NCBI RefSeq assembly: GCF_030014955.1
Contig: NZ_JAGRPV010000001.1
Coordinates: 3,348,001-3,412,000 of the forward strand
DNA from: Cohnella hashimotonis
Lineage (GTDB): Bacteria > Bacillota > Bacilli > Paenibacillales > Paenibacillaceae
Length of the DNA: 64,000 nt
Reading direction: 5' to 3'
The position numbers and the translations under genes were made by a program. This document shows, in pieces, positions 55,303 through 63,916 of this stretch (its first letter is position 1; every line of letters starts with the position of its first letter). Under the pieces are notes generated by a model that had not been told where the DNA came from, did no database searches, and saw only the letters and a list, made by a program, of their open reading frames with translations.

Positions 55303-56382
55303 CTAACGGTTGGTTTGTTCCAATTCGCGAAGCATCTGCAGGAAGCCTTCGCAATATAGATGCGGTGCGAACCGGCTCCTGACATGCGCTGCCGCCTCGT
55401 CCCGGATGGATGCCCGGAGCCGGCGGTCGGTCAGCAGTCTGACGGCTGCTTCGTACGCCTGGTTAATGTCGCCCAGTGTGTAATAAATTCCCGTCCGCTC
55501 GTGGAAGATCGAGGAGGATACGCCGTCAGAATCGCTGGTCAGCACCGGGCAGCGGCAGCTCATCGCCTCCAGGATGGCGTACGGCGCGCCTTCGACCTTG
55601 GACGTGGAGCACAGGAAGCCGCCGGAATCGCCGATATAAGCCAGATGTTTGCGCATGTCCGCGTTCGGCACGTTCGGAAAAAAAATAATGCGATCGCGCA
55701 GGCGGAGACGGTCGATCCACAGCTCCATCCGCTCCCGCTCCTCGACCACAGCGAGAGCGGGATCCTCGTACATCCGCAGGCGAACGCTCCGGTCAAACTC
55801 ATGGATGAGACGGGCGCCGATCAACAGAAATTCGAGCCAGTTCTTGTTGTCCTCGATTCGTCCGATCCACGCGATCTCGGGCCCGGGAGCAAACCCGACG
55901 CATTCGTAAGCAAAAGCCTCTGCGTCGAAGCAATTATGCAGACGGTACTTCGGTACGTCCGGGAAAAACTCGTCGAATATCGAGTCGATGTGCGGCGTGT
56001 AAGGATTGAGCAGCGCAGACGCGTAACGCTGTACGTAGGGGATGGCCTCTTGAAGCTCCCTGCGCGCAACGGCTTTAGGACCGAAGCCTTGGATCTCCAA
56101 GATAAGCGGCCCGCCATAGCCGAGCATGCGAAACTTTTTGAGCGACATGTAATCGGAGGTCACGACAATCGCGTCGAACCGGCCGTCATCGAGCAGCCGC
56201 TTGATCTCGATGTCGTCGCTCGTGACGGTTACCGGCAGTCCCGCGCTGTTCTGAAGTCCCGCTCCCGACTCGAAGTAGAGGCAATGACCGTCCGCTCCAT
56301 AGCGGCGAAGCGCCCGGATCCGCTGTCTGTTGAGCGTTTCCACGCCGCCGCTGGGCACATAATAGGCAAAAAGCAGCTTCAA
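55303..56382 (-). CDS. GT4-family glycosyltransferase
   Basis: The 359-residue GT-B enzyme has an N-terminal acceptor domain (SGGVETLNRQRIRALRRYG) and a C-terminal nucleotide-sugar domain with IAWIGRIEDNKNW near 190 and the EX7E region SKVEGAPYAILEAMSCRCPV near 280. The start is a TTG at 56382 with GGAGGGG 9 nt upstream. It lies 23 bp after the 111-residue gene in the same direction. Confidence 0.88.
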   Translation of the reverse strand: MKLLFAYYVPSGGVETLNRQRIRALRRYGADGHCLYFESGAGLQNSAGLPVTVTSDDIEIKRLLDDGRFDAIVVTSDYMSLKKFRMLGYGGPLILEIQGFGPKAVARRELQEAIPYVQRYASALLNPYTPHIDSIFDEFFPDVPKYRLHNCFDAEAFAYECVGFAPGPEIAWIGRIEDNKNWLEFLLIGARLIHEFDRSVRLRMYEDPALAVVEERERMELWIDRLRLRDRIIFFPNVPNADMRKHLAYIGDSGGFLCSTSKVEGAPYAILEAMSCRCPVLTSDSDGVSSSIFHERTGIYYTLGDINQAYEAAVRLLTDRRLRASIRDEAAAHVRSRFAPHLYCEGFLQMLRELEQTNR

Positions 56383-56405
56383 CGGTATGGCCCCCTCCCC
56401 CAACC

Positions 56406-56741
56406 TCAATGAATTCGCTCAAAATGCGTTTCGGTAAACACTGCAACCAAGTTGCCTGCATTTTTGACTTTTATCGAGATACCGATATCGTCATACTTTT
56501 TCGTATTGGTAATCATCAACAGCGCGAACGGCTGCTCGTACGTGTACATATTCTGCAGCCGTTTGCTCCCGCCGCCACGGACGCTGACCAGCATCTCATA
56601 GACGATTCCGGCCGGTCCTGACATCTGGATCCACACATTGAACTCCTCCGCGCCCTGGTTCACGATGTCCACTTCGAGCATGCCGACGAATCGCGAATCA
56701 ATCGGCATCTGAGCGCCGGCTTCCATCTTGAAGACGGACAT
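56406..56741 (-). CDS. Small beta-sandwich-like protein, unknown
   Basis: The 111-residue product has alternating hydrophobic strands (FVGMLEVDIVNQG, FNVWIQMSG, FALLMITNTKK) and no signal peptide. The ATG follows GAAGGTG. It opens the minus-strand transcript that continues into the GT4 and 126-residue genes, and is divergent from the DUF1796 gene. No family recognised. Confidence 0.72.
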   Translation of the reverse strand: MSVFKMEAGAQMPIDSRFVGMLEVDIVNQGAEEFNVWIQMSGPAGIVYEMLVSVRGGGSKRLQNMYTYEQPFALLMITNTKKYDDIGISIKVKNAGNLVAVFTETHFERIH

Positions 56742-56919
56742 GGATTCACCTTCTTGTTCGCTTGATGGTATACGATATTCCGGCGCGTTTTATCGGTTAA
56801 GGCATCTATCCGTGTCCGGGACCAGATTCGGCGATCGCCCTGCAAGTTCGTCCAAACCTTTTTGTTGCGCATAGCATTTATATAAATGAAACCTGCTGTT
56901 AACCGGGAGGCGAACGCGA

Positions 56920-57558
56920 ATGCGACTAGCTGACATCGAAGGGGAATACGACGGCATCTTCAGTCTTGGCGAGCTGTGCCTATCGTCCATCCAGCTCGAA
57001 CGTTGCGGCCTCCGGCCGTTTGCGGGACCGTTGGACTGGATGAGCACGCCTCGGCTCGCGGATGTAAACCGTCTGGTGGCCAACCGGTTCCAAGGATTCA
57101 TGGACCGAGATCATCTGACTTACGTACAGAATGCGAGCGACAAGCTGTTCTTGGTGAAGGAAAACGTATATAACGCCTTCTCCAACCATGATTTTTTCGT
57201 TCACCGCAATACGCCGGAGCTGCTCGAGGACCATCCTGCCGTCAAAATCAAGTATGATCGCCGCGCGGCGCGCCTGCTTGAAAAAGCGGAAACGGCCCGC
57301 AAGCTGTTATTCGTGCGATGCGGCGGTACGATGGACGAAGCGAGCGGTCTCCAAGAGGTGCTGTCGGCTCTCGTTAAAAGCGAGTACCGCGTGCTGCTCG
57401 TCAATCATACCGAAGTCGATACGCTCACGGAGACCGATTGGCCGCTGGAACGCGTATGCACGGTAGAGCTGCCCGGACATCCCGACGTCATCTGGGGCGG
57501 CAACAACGCCTATTGGGATCGAATGCTCTCCGGCATCTCGTTTAAAGAATCGCTCTAA
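56920..57558 (+). CDS. DUF1796 family putative papain-like cysteine peptidase, second copy
   Basis: The 212-residue protein is the same length as the 42547-43185 copy. SLGELC near 15-20 (Cys20), RPFAGPLDW, SNHDFF and LFVRCGGT are all kept, as is the ETDWPLERVC string near the C-terminus. The ATG follows GGGAGG. It lies among glycosyltransferase genes. The enzymatic activity of the family is unproven. Confidence 0.83.
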   Translation: MRLADIEGEYDGIFSLGELCLSSIQLERCGLRPFAGPLDWMSTPRLADVNRLVANRFQGFMDRDHLTYVQNASDKLFLVKENVYNAFSNHDFFVHRNTPELLEDHPAVKIKYDRRAARLLEKAETARKLLFVRCGGTMDEASGLQEVLSALVKSEYRVLLVNHTEVDTLTETDWPLERVCTVELPGHPDVIWGGNNAYWDRMLSGISFKESL

Positions 57559-57575
57559 ACGGCGTTTCCGAGCCC

Positions 57576-57616
57576 AAAGCTGCGAACAGCCTTTCCGGCT
57601 GCGTCGCAGCTTTTTT
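57576..57616. terminator. Bidirectional terminator
   Basis: AAAGCTGCGA and TCGCAGCTTT arms with inner CAGCC/GGCTG pairing and a T6 run, between convergent genes. Confidence 0.85.
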
Positions 57617-57622
57617 ACGATT

Positions 57623-57808
57623 TCATCCGACGACGGGCAGCCTCAGGGTCACGATCGGCAGGTCGGGCAGCTTGTAGTCCTCCGGCACGGAATGATATAT
57701 ACGGTTCCAAACTTCGTAATTAACGGCAAGATCCGGACCTGCAGCCGCCTCGGGATCGAATATGGCCGCGAACAAAGCGCCGGGCACTAGCATATTGTCG
57801 GGTGTCAT
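57623..57808 (-). CDS. Small 61-residue protein at the end of the glycosyltransferase transcript
   Basis: The ATG overlaps the upstream glycosyltransferase stop as ATGA and has a GGGGAG site, so the gene is very likely translated. The product is acidic, with a PGALFAAIFDPEAAAGPDL stretch and a Pro-rich end. No family recognised. Confidence 0.65.
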   Translation of the reverse strand: MTPDNMLVPGALFAAIFDPEAAAGPDLAVNYEVWNRIYHSVPEDYKLPDLPIVTLRLPVVG

Positions 57809-59049
57809 GGCACTCCCCTCCCTCCGCTGCGCGCAATAAGTCCCGCCGTTTCATAAACGTCCGCGAGCCGCTCGATCATTGCATCCATCGACCAGTGAGA
57901 CTCCGCCCATAGCTTCGACGCATACGCAAGCCGCGCGCGATAGGCGTCGTGCTGCAGCAGATCGTACAGATAGGCGCACAGCATGCCGGTATCGCGACTT
58001 GGGAAGACGAGCCCGGTCGTGCCGTGGTCCACCATCTCGGGCAATCCGCCCGCGTCCGAGACGACAACGGCCGTTCCAGCGAGCTGCGCTTCGATCACGG
58101 AGATCGGCTGATTGTCCAGAATGCAGGAATGGACGAATATATCGGTCATGGCGAGCATGGCCGGCGCATCCTGTCGGAAGCCCCAAAAAACAATATCGTT
58201 TTGCAGCCCGAGCTCTCTCGCCTGCCGTTCGAGGTCGCCTCTTAGCTCCCCGTCGCCGATAAGCCAGCAGACCCAGTCCTGCCGAACGTTCTTTAATTGG
58301 GCGAGCGCCGTAATGAGCAGATCGATGCCTTTGACGAACGTCAGGCGCGCGGAGCAGGCGATCACCTTCTTGCCTGCCGGCTTGCGCACCGGCGTCGCGA
58401 GTACGCTGCGGGCACGGAAGGTATCCGTATCCAGGCCGTACGGGAACACCTCGATGCGCGAGGGGTCGACGCCAAAGTCGCCGGTCAAGATTGTTTTCAT
58501 CCATTGATTGGCGGTGACGGCGACATCGGCGGAGGAGGCGCCGTAGTATTCCATCGCATGGCAATAACGCCAGGCCGGCGAGTGCTCGCCGATGCCAAGC
58601 TCCGGATGATCGCGGAAATGCGCGCGCAGCTCGTGGGCGACTGAGCCGTGAATATGCGCGACGAGCGGCGTATGCTTCGGTTTGACCCTTGCCAGGGAAC
58701 GCGCGGAGAATACATCCTGCGCATGAATGACGTCGTATTCGTCAAGCCCGAAGTACGCGGCGGCGAGCTCGAGGCAATAGCGGTCGATCTCGTACTGACG
58801 GATGACCGGATCGTCCAAATAATTCGCTGCGCCTGCCACACGCAGCTTGGAGTCGATCATCGGCATGACGTGCGCCTTCTCGAAAACTCTGCCGTCGCTG
58901 TACATGTGGTATTTGGTATAATCCGGACTGTGCCCGAATAGGTCCACCTGATGTCCGCGCTGCGACATCGCTTTGCGAATCTGCTCCATGAACGCGTGCA
59001 CGCCGCCGACATGCGGCAACAGCCAATAGGTGGCCAGCAGTATTTTCAT
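57805..59049 (-). CDS. GT4-family glycosyltransferase
   Basis: The 414-residue GT-B enzyme has the donor/acceptor loop LPHVGGVHAFMEQI near 12, a central hinge with VIACSARLTFVKGIDLL near 230 and the EX7E motif EAQLAGTAVVVSDAGGLPE near 325. It starts behind GGGAGGG. Its start overlaps the stop of the GT2 gene (ATGA), so GT2, GT4 and the 61-residue gene form one coupled transcript. Confidence 0.9.
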   Translation of the reverse strand: MKILLATYWLLPHVGGVHAFMEQIRKAMSQRGHQVDLFGHSPDYTKYHMYSDGRVFEKAHVMPMIDSKLRVAGAANYLDDPVIRQYEIDRYCLELAAAYFGLDEYDVIHAQDVFSARSLARVKPKHTPLVAHIHGSVAHELRAHFRDHPELGIGEHSPAWRYCHAMEYYGASSADVAVTANQWMKTILTGDFGVDPSRIEVFPYGLDTDTFRARSVLATPVRKPAGKKVIACSARLTFVKGIDLLITALAQLKNVRQDWVCWLIGDGELRGDLERQARELGLQNDIVFWGFRQDAPAMLAMTDIFVHSCILDNQPISVIEAQLAGTAVVVSDAGGLPEMVDHGTTGLVFPSRDTGMLCAYLYDLLQHDAYRARLAYASKLWAESHWSMDAMIERLADVYETAGLIARSGGRGVP

Positions 59050-59771
59050 CCGAACGTCCCTCCCTTCGCGAACAAGGTCGCGATGCGGTGACCGTAAAAC
59101 GCGCGAAGCCCGTCATACTCGGCCATAAGCCCGGGTCGATTCTGAACCGTGCCCATCCCGCCGTGCATCCGGTATTCCGTCAGCGGTACCGCCAAATAAT
59201 CGATACGGATGCCGCTGAGCACGGTCCTTGCCCAGTAATCGTAGTCCTGCGTAAATCTCAGCGACTCATTAAAAGTCCCTACGATCGAGAAAATGTCTCT
59301 GCGAAGCATAATCGTACAGCCGTTGATCGCATTCGTGGTTGCGAGCAGACGCATGAGCGCGAGACCGTCGGGATATGCCTCGCCATAGCGGCTGTCGACC
59401 ACCGTGCCGCCCCCGTCGATGACGGCAAAATCCGTGCAGCAGATCATCGCGTCCCGCTCGCGCATATAGGTCAGCTGCCGCTCGATCTTATCGGGACGAA
59501 ACCGGTCGTCCGAGCTGAGCCAGGCGACGTAATCTCCGGAAGACGCTCGGATGCCTGCATTCAGCGCGCTGGCCGTCCCGCCGTTCGCCTTGCCGATATA
59601 GCGCGCGCGACCGGCATAGGCGGGGAGAATACGGTCCGCGTGCAGCGTAGAACCGTCGTCGACCACAATGATCTCGATCGGCCGGTACGTTTGCGCGAGC
59701 ACGCTGTCGATCGCTTCGTTTACGTAGGGATCGTTGTAAAACGGGATGACGACGGACACGATGGGATGCAA
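59046..59771 (-). CDS. GT2-family glycosyltransferase
   Basis: The 241-residue GT-A enzyme has SVVIPFYND near the start, IIVVDDGS near 37, the DxD-like SSDDRF near 92 and a FTQDYDYWAR acceptor region near 186. The start is a TTG at 59771 with AGGAGA 6 nt upstream; in-frame Met codons further upstream precede a non-conserved arginine-rich leader. It opens the coupled glycosyltransferase transcript. Confidence 0.88.
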   Translation of the reverse strand: MHPIVSVVIPFYNDPYVNEAIDSVLAQTYRPIEIIVVDDGSTLHADRILPAYAGRARYIGKANGGTASALNAGIRASSGDYVAWLSSDDRFRPDKIERQLTYMRERDAMICCTDFAVIDGGGTVVDSRYGEAYPDGLALMRLLATTNAINGCTIMLRRDIFSIVGTFNESLRFTQDYDYWARTVLSGIRIDYLAVPLTEYRMHGGMGTVQNRPGLMAEYDGLRAFYGHRIATLFAKGGTFG

Positions 59772-59917
59772 GCCGATTCTCCTCTCGGGGGGCAAGTGGC
59801 CGGACCGATCGGTTGATCGGCCGAAGCGCCCGTCGTATATCTTATTGCGCAGCCGGGACTCGCGCATAGTTGAGTCGCCCCGCCGCATCCGCCTAAATCA
59901 GCGCCAAACTCAAAAAA

Positions 59918-59938
59918 GCTTCGCGGGTTCGCGAAGCT
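59918..59938 (-). terminator. Terminator after the AraC-type gene
   Basis: AGCTTCGCG-GGT-TCGCGAAGCT-type perfect stem followed by a T run on the minus strand. Confidence 0.8.
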
Positions 59939-59958
59939 CCTGTCCTTGGCATGGACGC

Positions 59959-60744
59959 TTATTTGCCTATTCTGCTTAAAAATTGATTCATGAGCACCGG
60001 CAGCGAAATCAGGATCGGCGGATCGTCCGGCCTGGGCGGATACAGCTTCACCTGCTGCGGATGAAGCTCGCCGTGCGGTCCGACGAACAACGGCGCACGG
60101 GACCTGGTACGCAGCGTCCGCTGCGGCAGCAAGAAGTCCTTGGCCTGCATCTCCCAAGCGACCGACGTCGCCATCAGGTAATAGATGCCGGGTCTTACGC
60201 CTCTAAATGCGAACCTGCCCAGCCCGGGCAGCAGCGTGCCGTAGATCGGCAAGCCCTCCGGAATCGGCCTGGCGAACAAGCCGATCAGCACGATGCCGTC
60301 GAACGGCTCGTCGGCGACGACGGTACCGGTCACCGGCATGCCTCCCGCCTCGGAGGCCGCCGCATGCTCCTGCCAATCGGACAGCTCGCGCAGCGTCCGC
60401 AAGTACCTGGCGGCCTCCGGCTCCGACTGGCGGAACTCCCCCGGCGTCATTCCTACCCGCTCGGTAAACCGCGTCGTAAAGGTGCCAAGGCTCTGCTGTC
60501 CGATCTCGAGACCGATCTGCCTGACGGACAGGTTCGAATTGAGCAGCAGATCCTTGGCTCGCTGCAGGCGCAGCGACGATACGTAATAAAGCGGCGGAAG
60601 ACCGATTCGTTCCTTAAAAATCCTCGCGAAGTGATAAGAGCTGAAAGCGACGTGACGGGCGAGGCGCGACAACGGCAGAGGCTCGTCCAGATTCCGGTGA
60701 ATGTAGGCGATCGCCTCGTCGATCTCTGCATATCGGACGTTCAT
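59959..60744 (-). CDS. AraC family regulator with N-terminal DNA-binding domain
   Basis: The 261-residue protein has two AraC helix-turn-helix motifs in its first 105 residues (LSRLARHVAFSSYHFARIF and VRQIGLEIGQQSLGTFTTRF), then a beta-rich C-terminal domain of about 150 residues with no family I can name. The ATG at 60744 is 9 nt after AAAGG; a Met at 60762 is possible. It lies 71 bp downstream of the MsrA-MsrB gene and might be cotranscribed with it. Confidence 0.85.
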   Translation of the reverse strand: MNVRYAEIDEAIAYIHRNLDEPLPLSRLARHVAFSSYHFARIFKERIGLPPLYYVSSLRLQRAKDLLLNSNLSVRQIGLEIGQQSLGTFTTRFTERVGMTPGEFRQSEPEAARYLRTLRELSDWQEHAAASEAGGMPVTGTVVADEPFDGIVLIGLFARPIPEGLPIYGTLLPGLGRFAFRGVRPGIYYLMATSVAWEMQAKDFLLPQRTLRTRSRAPLFVGPHGELHPQQVKLYPPRPDDPPILISLPVLMNQFLSRIGK

Positions 60745-60815
60745 GTCTTCGGCCCTTTCCATCTCATGGAATCGTATTCTTTTCCATTCTAAAGGGGCTC
60801 GGCCGCTTTTTCAAC

Positions 60816-61808
60816 CTATTTATCGAACATTTGTTCGCTCGAAATAAAATAATCGCTTTTAAGCGCTTCACCGTCCCCTTGTCCGGTGGACGCAATGAAA
60901 CGAAGCGCCGCCGAATTGACGCGGTAGTGGAGCTTGTCCGGTCCAGGACCGTCGTACAGCAGGTACCCGAGTCTCGTACCGCCGAGCCGGCTCGCGATCG
61001 CCGTGCGTACGACGCCTCCCCGATAATCGGCCTCTCTTCGTACCAGGCCCTCGTGAAGCGGCTTCGTAAAGCTTGGCCAGCCTGTCCCCGAGTCAAACTT
61101 GTCCTCTGAGCCGAAAAGCGGATCGCCCGTGACAATGTCGACATACATGCCCGCTTCAAAGAAATTCCAGTATTCGTTATCGAATGCAGGCTCCGTCTCG
61201 CCGTGCTGGGTGACCTCGTACTGAATCGGCGTCAGCCTGCGTCGCAGACTAGCTTCGTCCTGCTTGGTCCGCCAGGCGCGGCGCAGGTAGTCATCGCGTC
61301 CTGAGCCTTCAGCGTAAAGCTTGTAGTGGCGCACATGCGTCTTGTAATAATGCTGATGCTCGTCTTCAGCCGGATAAAAAGCGCCGGCGGGAACGATCTC
61401 CGTAACGATCCGGGACTTGAATCGGCCGCTGGACGCGAGCGCTTGCTTCGACGCTTGGGCAAGCTGCCGCTGCTCCTCGTCATGGTAAAAAATCGCCGTC
61501 CGGTACGAGCTTCCCCGGTCGCCGAACTGGCCGCCGCCGTCCGTCGGATCGATCTGCTGCCAAAAAATGTCGAGCAGCCGCTCGTACGGAAACAGGCTTG
61601 GAAAAAAAGCGATCTGCACCGCTTCCGCATGCCCTGTCGTCTCGCTGCCGACAGATTCGTAGGTCGGATGATCCGTATGCCCGCCGGTATATCCGGAAGT
61701 AACGCTAAGGATGCCGGGCAGCTCGTCGAACGGTTTGACCATGCACCAAAAGCAGCCGCCCGCAAAAGTCGCGAGCGCAGGGCGTCCCGTCGCGTCTTGA
61801 TCAGTCAT
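60816..61808 (-). CDS. msrAB: MsrA-MsrB fusion with an altered MsrB active site
   Basis: The 330-residue protein joins peptide-methionine (S)-S-oxide reductase MsrA (residues 8-165, active Cys in AGGCFWC, TGHAE) to MsrB (about 185-330, with [10 protein letters not shown]). The MsrB catalytic Cys, normally in RYCxNSAxLRF, is Arg296 ([11 protein letters not shown], codon CGC at 60921-60923), and the GHVF histidine is Tyr282. The resolving-Cys position CGWPSF is Thr. So MsrA looks active and MsrB does not. The ATG follows AAGGAGG. Confidence 0.9.
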   Translation of the reverse strand: MTDQDATGRPALATFAGGCFWCMVKPFDELPGILSVTSGYTGGHTDHPTYESVGSETTGHAEAVQIAFFPSLFPYERLLDIFWQQIDPTDGGGQFGDRGSSYRTAIFYHDEEQRQLAQASKQALASSGRFKSRIVTEIVPAGAFYPAEDEHQHYYKTHVRHYKLYAEGSGRDDYLRRAWRTKQDEASLRRRLTPIQYEVTQHGETEPAFDNEYWNFFEAGMYVDIVTGDPLFGSEDKFDSGTGWPSFTKPLHEGLVRREADYRGGVVRTAIASRLGGTRLGYLLYDGPGPDKLHYRVNSAALRFIASTGQGDGEALKSDYFISSEQMFDK

Positions 61809-62018
61809 CGGAAATCCTCCTTATTCTGGCTGTGGATACCCAGTCAGACATAGTTAGATGCACAAGCTATCCGGTCCGTCGCGCATAAAATGGAGGAAGC
61901 AAAGGTTGATGCCTCGCCGGTTCCATTCGCCGGCGGCGCGATATAACGACAGTCGGATCGGAGCCGTATAAAGCTATCCTAAACGATTCGAGCCGTCGAA
62001 TAAAGGAGGTGACCGGCT

Positions 62019-62438
62019 ATGGCAGTTCGGCCGAACGCGCGGGCGCGCAAAAACGTACGAACCTACAAAGGTCAGCCCGTTTGCGTATTGATGAAGGACG
62101 GAACCTACTACGTAGGGCTTATCGGTCAAATCAAGGGCGGCGAGCTTATGCTCTCCGGCGTGCGGGGGGCTGAAAAGTGGAACCCGCAGGCCGCGAAGCG
62201 GTCCTGGCAGAAAGCGAAAATCAGCGCCCTGGGCGCTGCGACAGAAGCTGCGGCAGCCCCAGCCCTTGGAACGGCAGCGGGCACCGGCGCCGGCGGCGTC
62301 AGTCTTGGCGGCGGGTTTGGCGGACTCGGCGGGATGGACGACCTGATGGGCTTCATGCAGAAGGCGCTCCCGCTCATGAAAATGGGCATGGACATGATCA
62401 AGACGATCATGCCGCTGATGAACGGACTGAAGCTCTAA
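62019..62438 (+). CDS. Hypothetical protein with Gly-rich and Met-rich C-terminal half
   Basis: The 139-residue product has an SH3-like N-terminal half (GQPVCVLMKDGTYYVGLI) and a low-complexity Ala/Gly stretch, then a Met/Leu-rich tail ending in MNGLKL. Its ribosome site AAAGGAGGTGA is a perfect match to the 16S 3' end. The Met-rich tail lies just upstream of a methionine sulfoxide reductase gene on the other strand, an amusing but unproven link. Similar proteins occur in Paenibacillaceae, as far as I know. Confidence 0.75.
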   Translation: MAVRPNARARKNVRTYKGQPVCVLMKDGTYYVGLIGQIKGGELMLSGVRGAEKWNPQAAKRSWQKAKISALGAATEAAAAPALGTAAGTGAGGVSLGGGFGGLGGMDDLMGFMQKALPLMKMGMDMIKTIMPLMNGLKL

Positions 62439-62480
62439 GTCCGCATCGGTCATCATCGGCGGTATGTGCCGGCACATAAC

Positions 62481-62519
62481 AAAGGAGCGAACCGACCGTC
62501 CCCGGCGTTCGCTCCCTTT
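62481..62519. terminator. Bidirectional terminator
   Basis: AAAGGAGCGAAC and GTTCGCTCCCTTT arms between convergent genes. Confidence 0.8.
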
Positions 62520-62521
62520 CG

Positions 62522-62716
62522 TTAATGTCCTTTTTTACGGATCTGCTTGTCGTGATCCTCGCCCCACTCCTTGGCTTTGGCCGTGGCGATCGAGATCGCA
62601 CGAGACTCGGAGTAGCCGTCCTTCAAGAGCTCGTTGGCGATATCGATCGCCTTGTTGCGAACGGGCGCCATGAAGTTTTTCAGCGAATCGGGATAATCGT
62701 CTTTGTCCCAGGGCAT
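62522..62716 (-). CDS. YdaT-like small stress protein
   Basis: The 64-residue product begins MPWDKDDYPDSLKNF, close to B. subtilis YdaT, and continues with a helical DGYSESRAISIATAKAKEW stretch. YdaT-type proteins belong to the general stress group of Bacilli; their action is unknown. The ATG at 62716 lies 7 nt after GGAGG, whereas one 6 bp upstream sits too close to that site. Confidence 0.78.
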   Translation of the reverse strand: MPWDKDDYPDSLKNFMAPVRNKAIDIANELLKDGYSESRAISIATAKAKEWGEDHDKQIRKKGH

Positions 62717-62833
62717 AGCCATTCCTCCTGTCGGTATCGTCTAAGGTTCGTCTCTACTTCCTTGGACGAACACGGGCAGGTTGAATCAGCGCAAATCTGC
62801 GCAAGGCTATAGCTTACCGTAGTCCCGCACCGG

Positions 62834-63781
62834 TCACGACAAGATTTCTTCGATCCGATCGATCGTCTCCCGAGACAGCGTGACGCCGGAGGCTTTTACG
62901 TTTTCTTCGAGCTGCGACGTCTTCGTGGCGCCGACGAGCGCGCTGGCCACGCTCTCGTGCCGCAGGATCCAAGCGATCGCAAGCGTGGACAGCGACAGCT
63001 CCAATTCCTTGGCGATCGCGTCAAGCTTTTCGACCTTTTGCAGATGCGCTTCGGTCAAAAAGCCTTTGATCCACATGTTCGTCTTGGGATCCGCCGCACG
63101 GCTGTCCGCCGGCAGTTCCTGTCCGAGCCGGTATTTCCCCGTCAACGCGCCTTGCGCGAGCGGAGAAAAGACGACTTGCGACAGCCCGTTCTTCTCGCTG
63201 ACCGGCAGCACGTCGCTCTCGATGTTGCGGTAAAACATATTGTATTGCGGCTGATTGACGACGATCCGGTCGAGCAGGTATTTGTCCGCCACCTGAAGCG
63301 CCTCTTGAATCTGCGCCCCCGTCCACTCGCTCACGCCGACGTACAGCACTTTGCCCTGCCGAACGAAATCCTCGATCGTCCGCAGCGTCTCCTCGAGCCG
63401 CGTGTCGGGATCGTAGCGATGACAGTAGAAAATATCCACGTATTCCTGCTTCAGCCGCTTCAAGCTGGCATTCAGCTGCTCGTGCACATGCTTGCGGGAC
63501 AAGCCGCGATCGTTCGGTCCGTCGCCCATCGGCCAAAATGCCTTTGTTGCCAGCACGTACGATTCCCGCGGATAACGCGGCAGCACCTCGCCAAGCATAC
63601 GTTCGGCTTCGCCCCGCTCGTATACGTTGGCCGTATCGATAAAGTTGATGCCGAGCTCGAATGCGCGATCGATCAGCTTCGCGCCGGTATCCTGGCCGAC
63701 GGTATGACCGTAGGTCATCCAGCTGCCGAAACTGATCTCGCTAACCTTGAGGCCTGTTTGTCCCAATTTTCTGTACTTCAA
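62834..63781 (-). CDS. Aldo/keto reductase
   Basis: The 315-residue TIM-barrel NADPH reductase has the catalytic tetrad: Asp in NFIDTANVYERGEAE (with Tyr), Lys in LATKAFWPMG and His in DIFYCHRYDPD. The arrangement matches the AKR group containing potassium channel beta-subunit homologues and YhdN/GSP69. The start is a TTG at 63781 with AAGAGGTG 6 nt upstream; GTG 63790 is an alternative. The physiological substrate is unknown. Confidence 0.92.
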   Translation of the reverse strand: MKYRKLGQTGLKVSEISFGSWMTYGHTVGQDTGAKLIDRAFELGINFIDTANVYERGEAERMLGEVLPRYPRESYVLATKAFWPMGDGPNDRGLSRKHVHEQLNASLKRLKQEYVDIFYCHRYDPDTRLEETLRTIEDFVRQGKVLYVGVSEWTGAQIQEALQVADKYLLDRIVVNQPQYNMFYRNIESDVLPVSEKNGLSQVVFSPLAQGALTGKYRLGQELPADSRAADPKTNMWIKGFLTEAHLQKVEKLDAIAKELELSLSTLAIAWILRHESVASALVGATKTSQLEENVKASGVTLSRETIDRIEEILS

Positions 63782-63851
63782 GTCAAACACCTCTTCCCTC
63801 GATTGTGAACGCGCGTTCAAGATTGTAACATGCTTTTCCGGCCATATCAAA

Positions 63852-63889
63852 TGCGCCGATCAACTGCGCATTCGCAGCCGATCGGCGCA
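63852..63889 (-). terminator. Stem-loop after the partial kinase gene
   Basis: Perfect 10-bp arms TGCGCCGATC and GATCGGCGCA; the T run on the minus strand is short, so termination strength is uncertain. Confidence 0.5.
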
Positions 63890-63916
63890 AGTCATATCCC
63901 TTACAAGTCATCTCCC

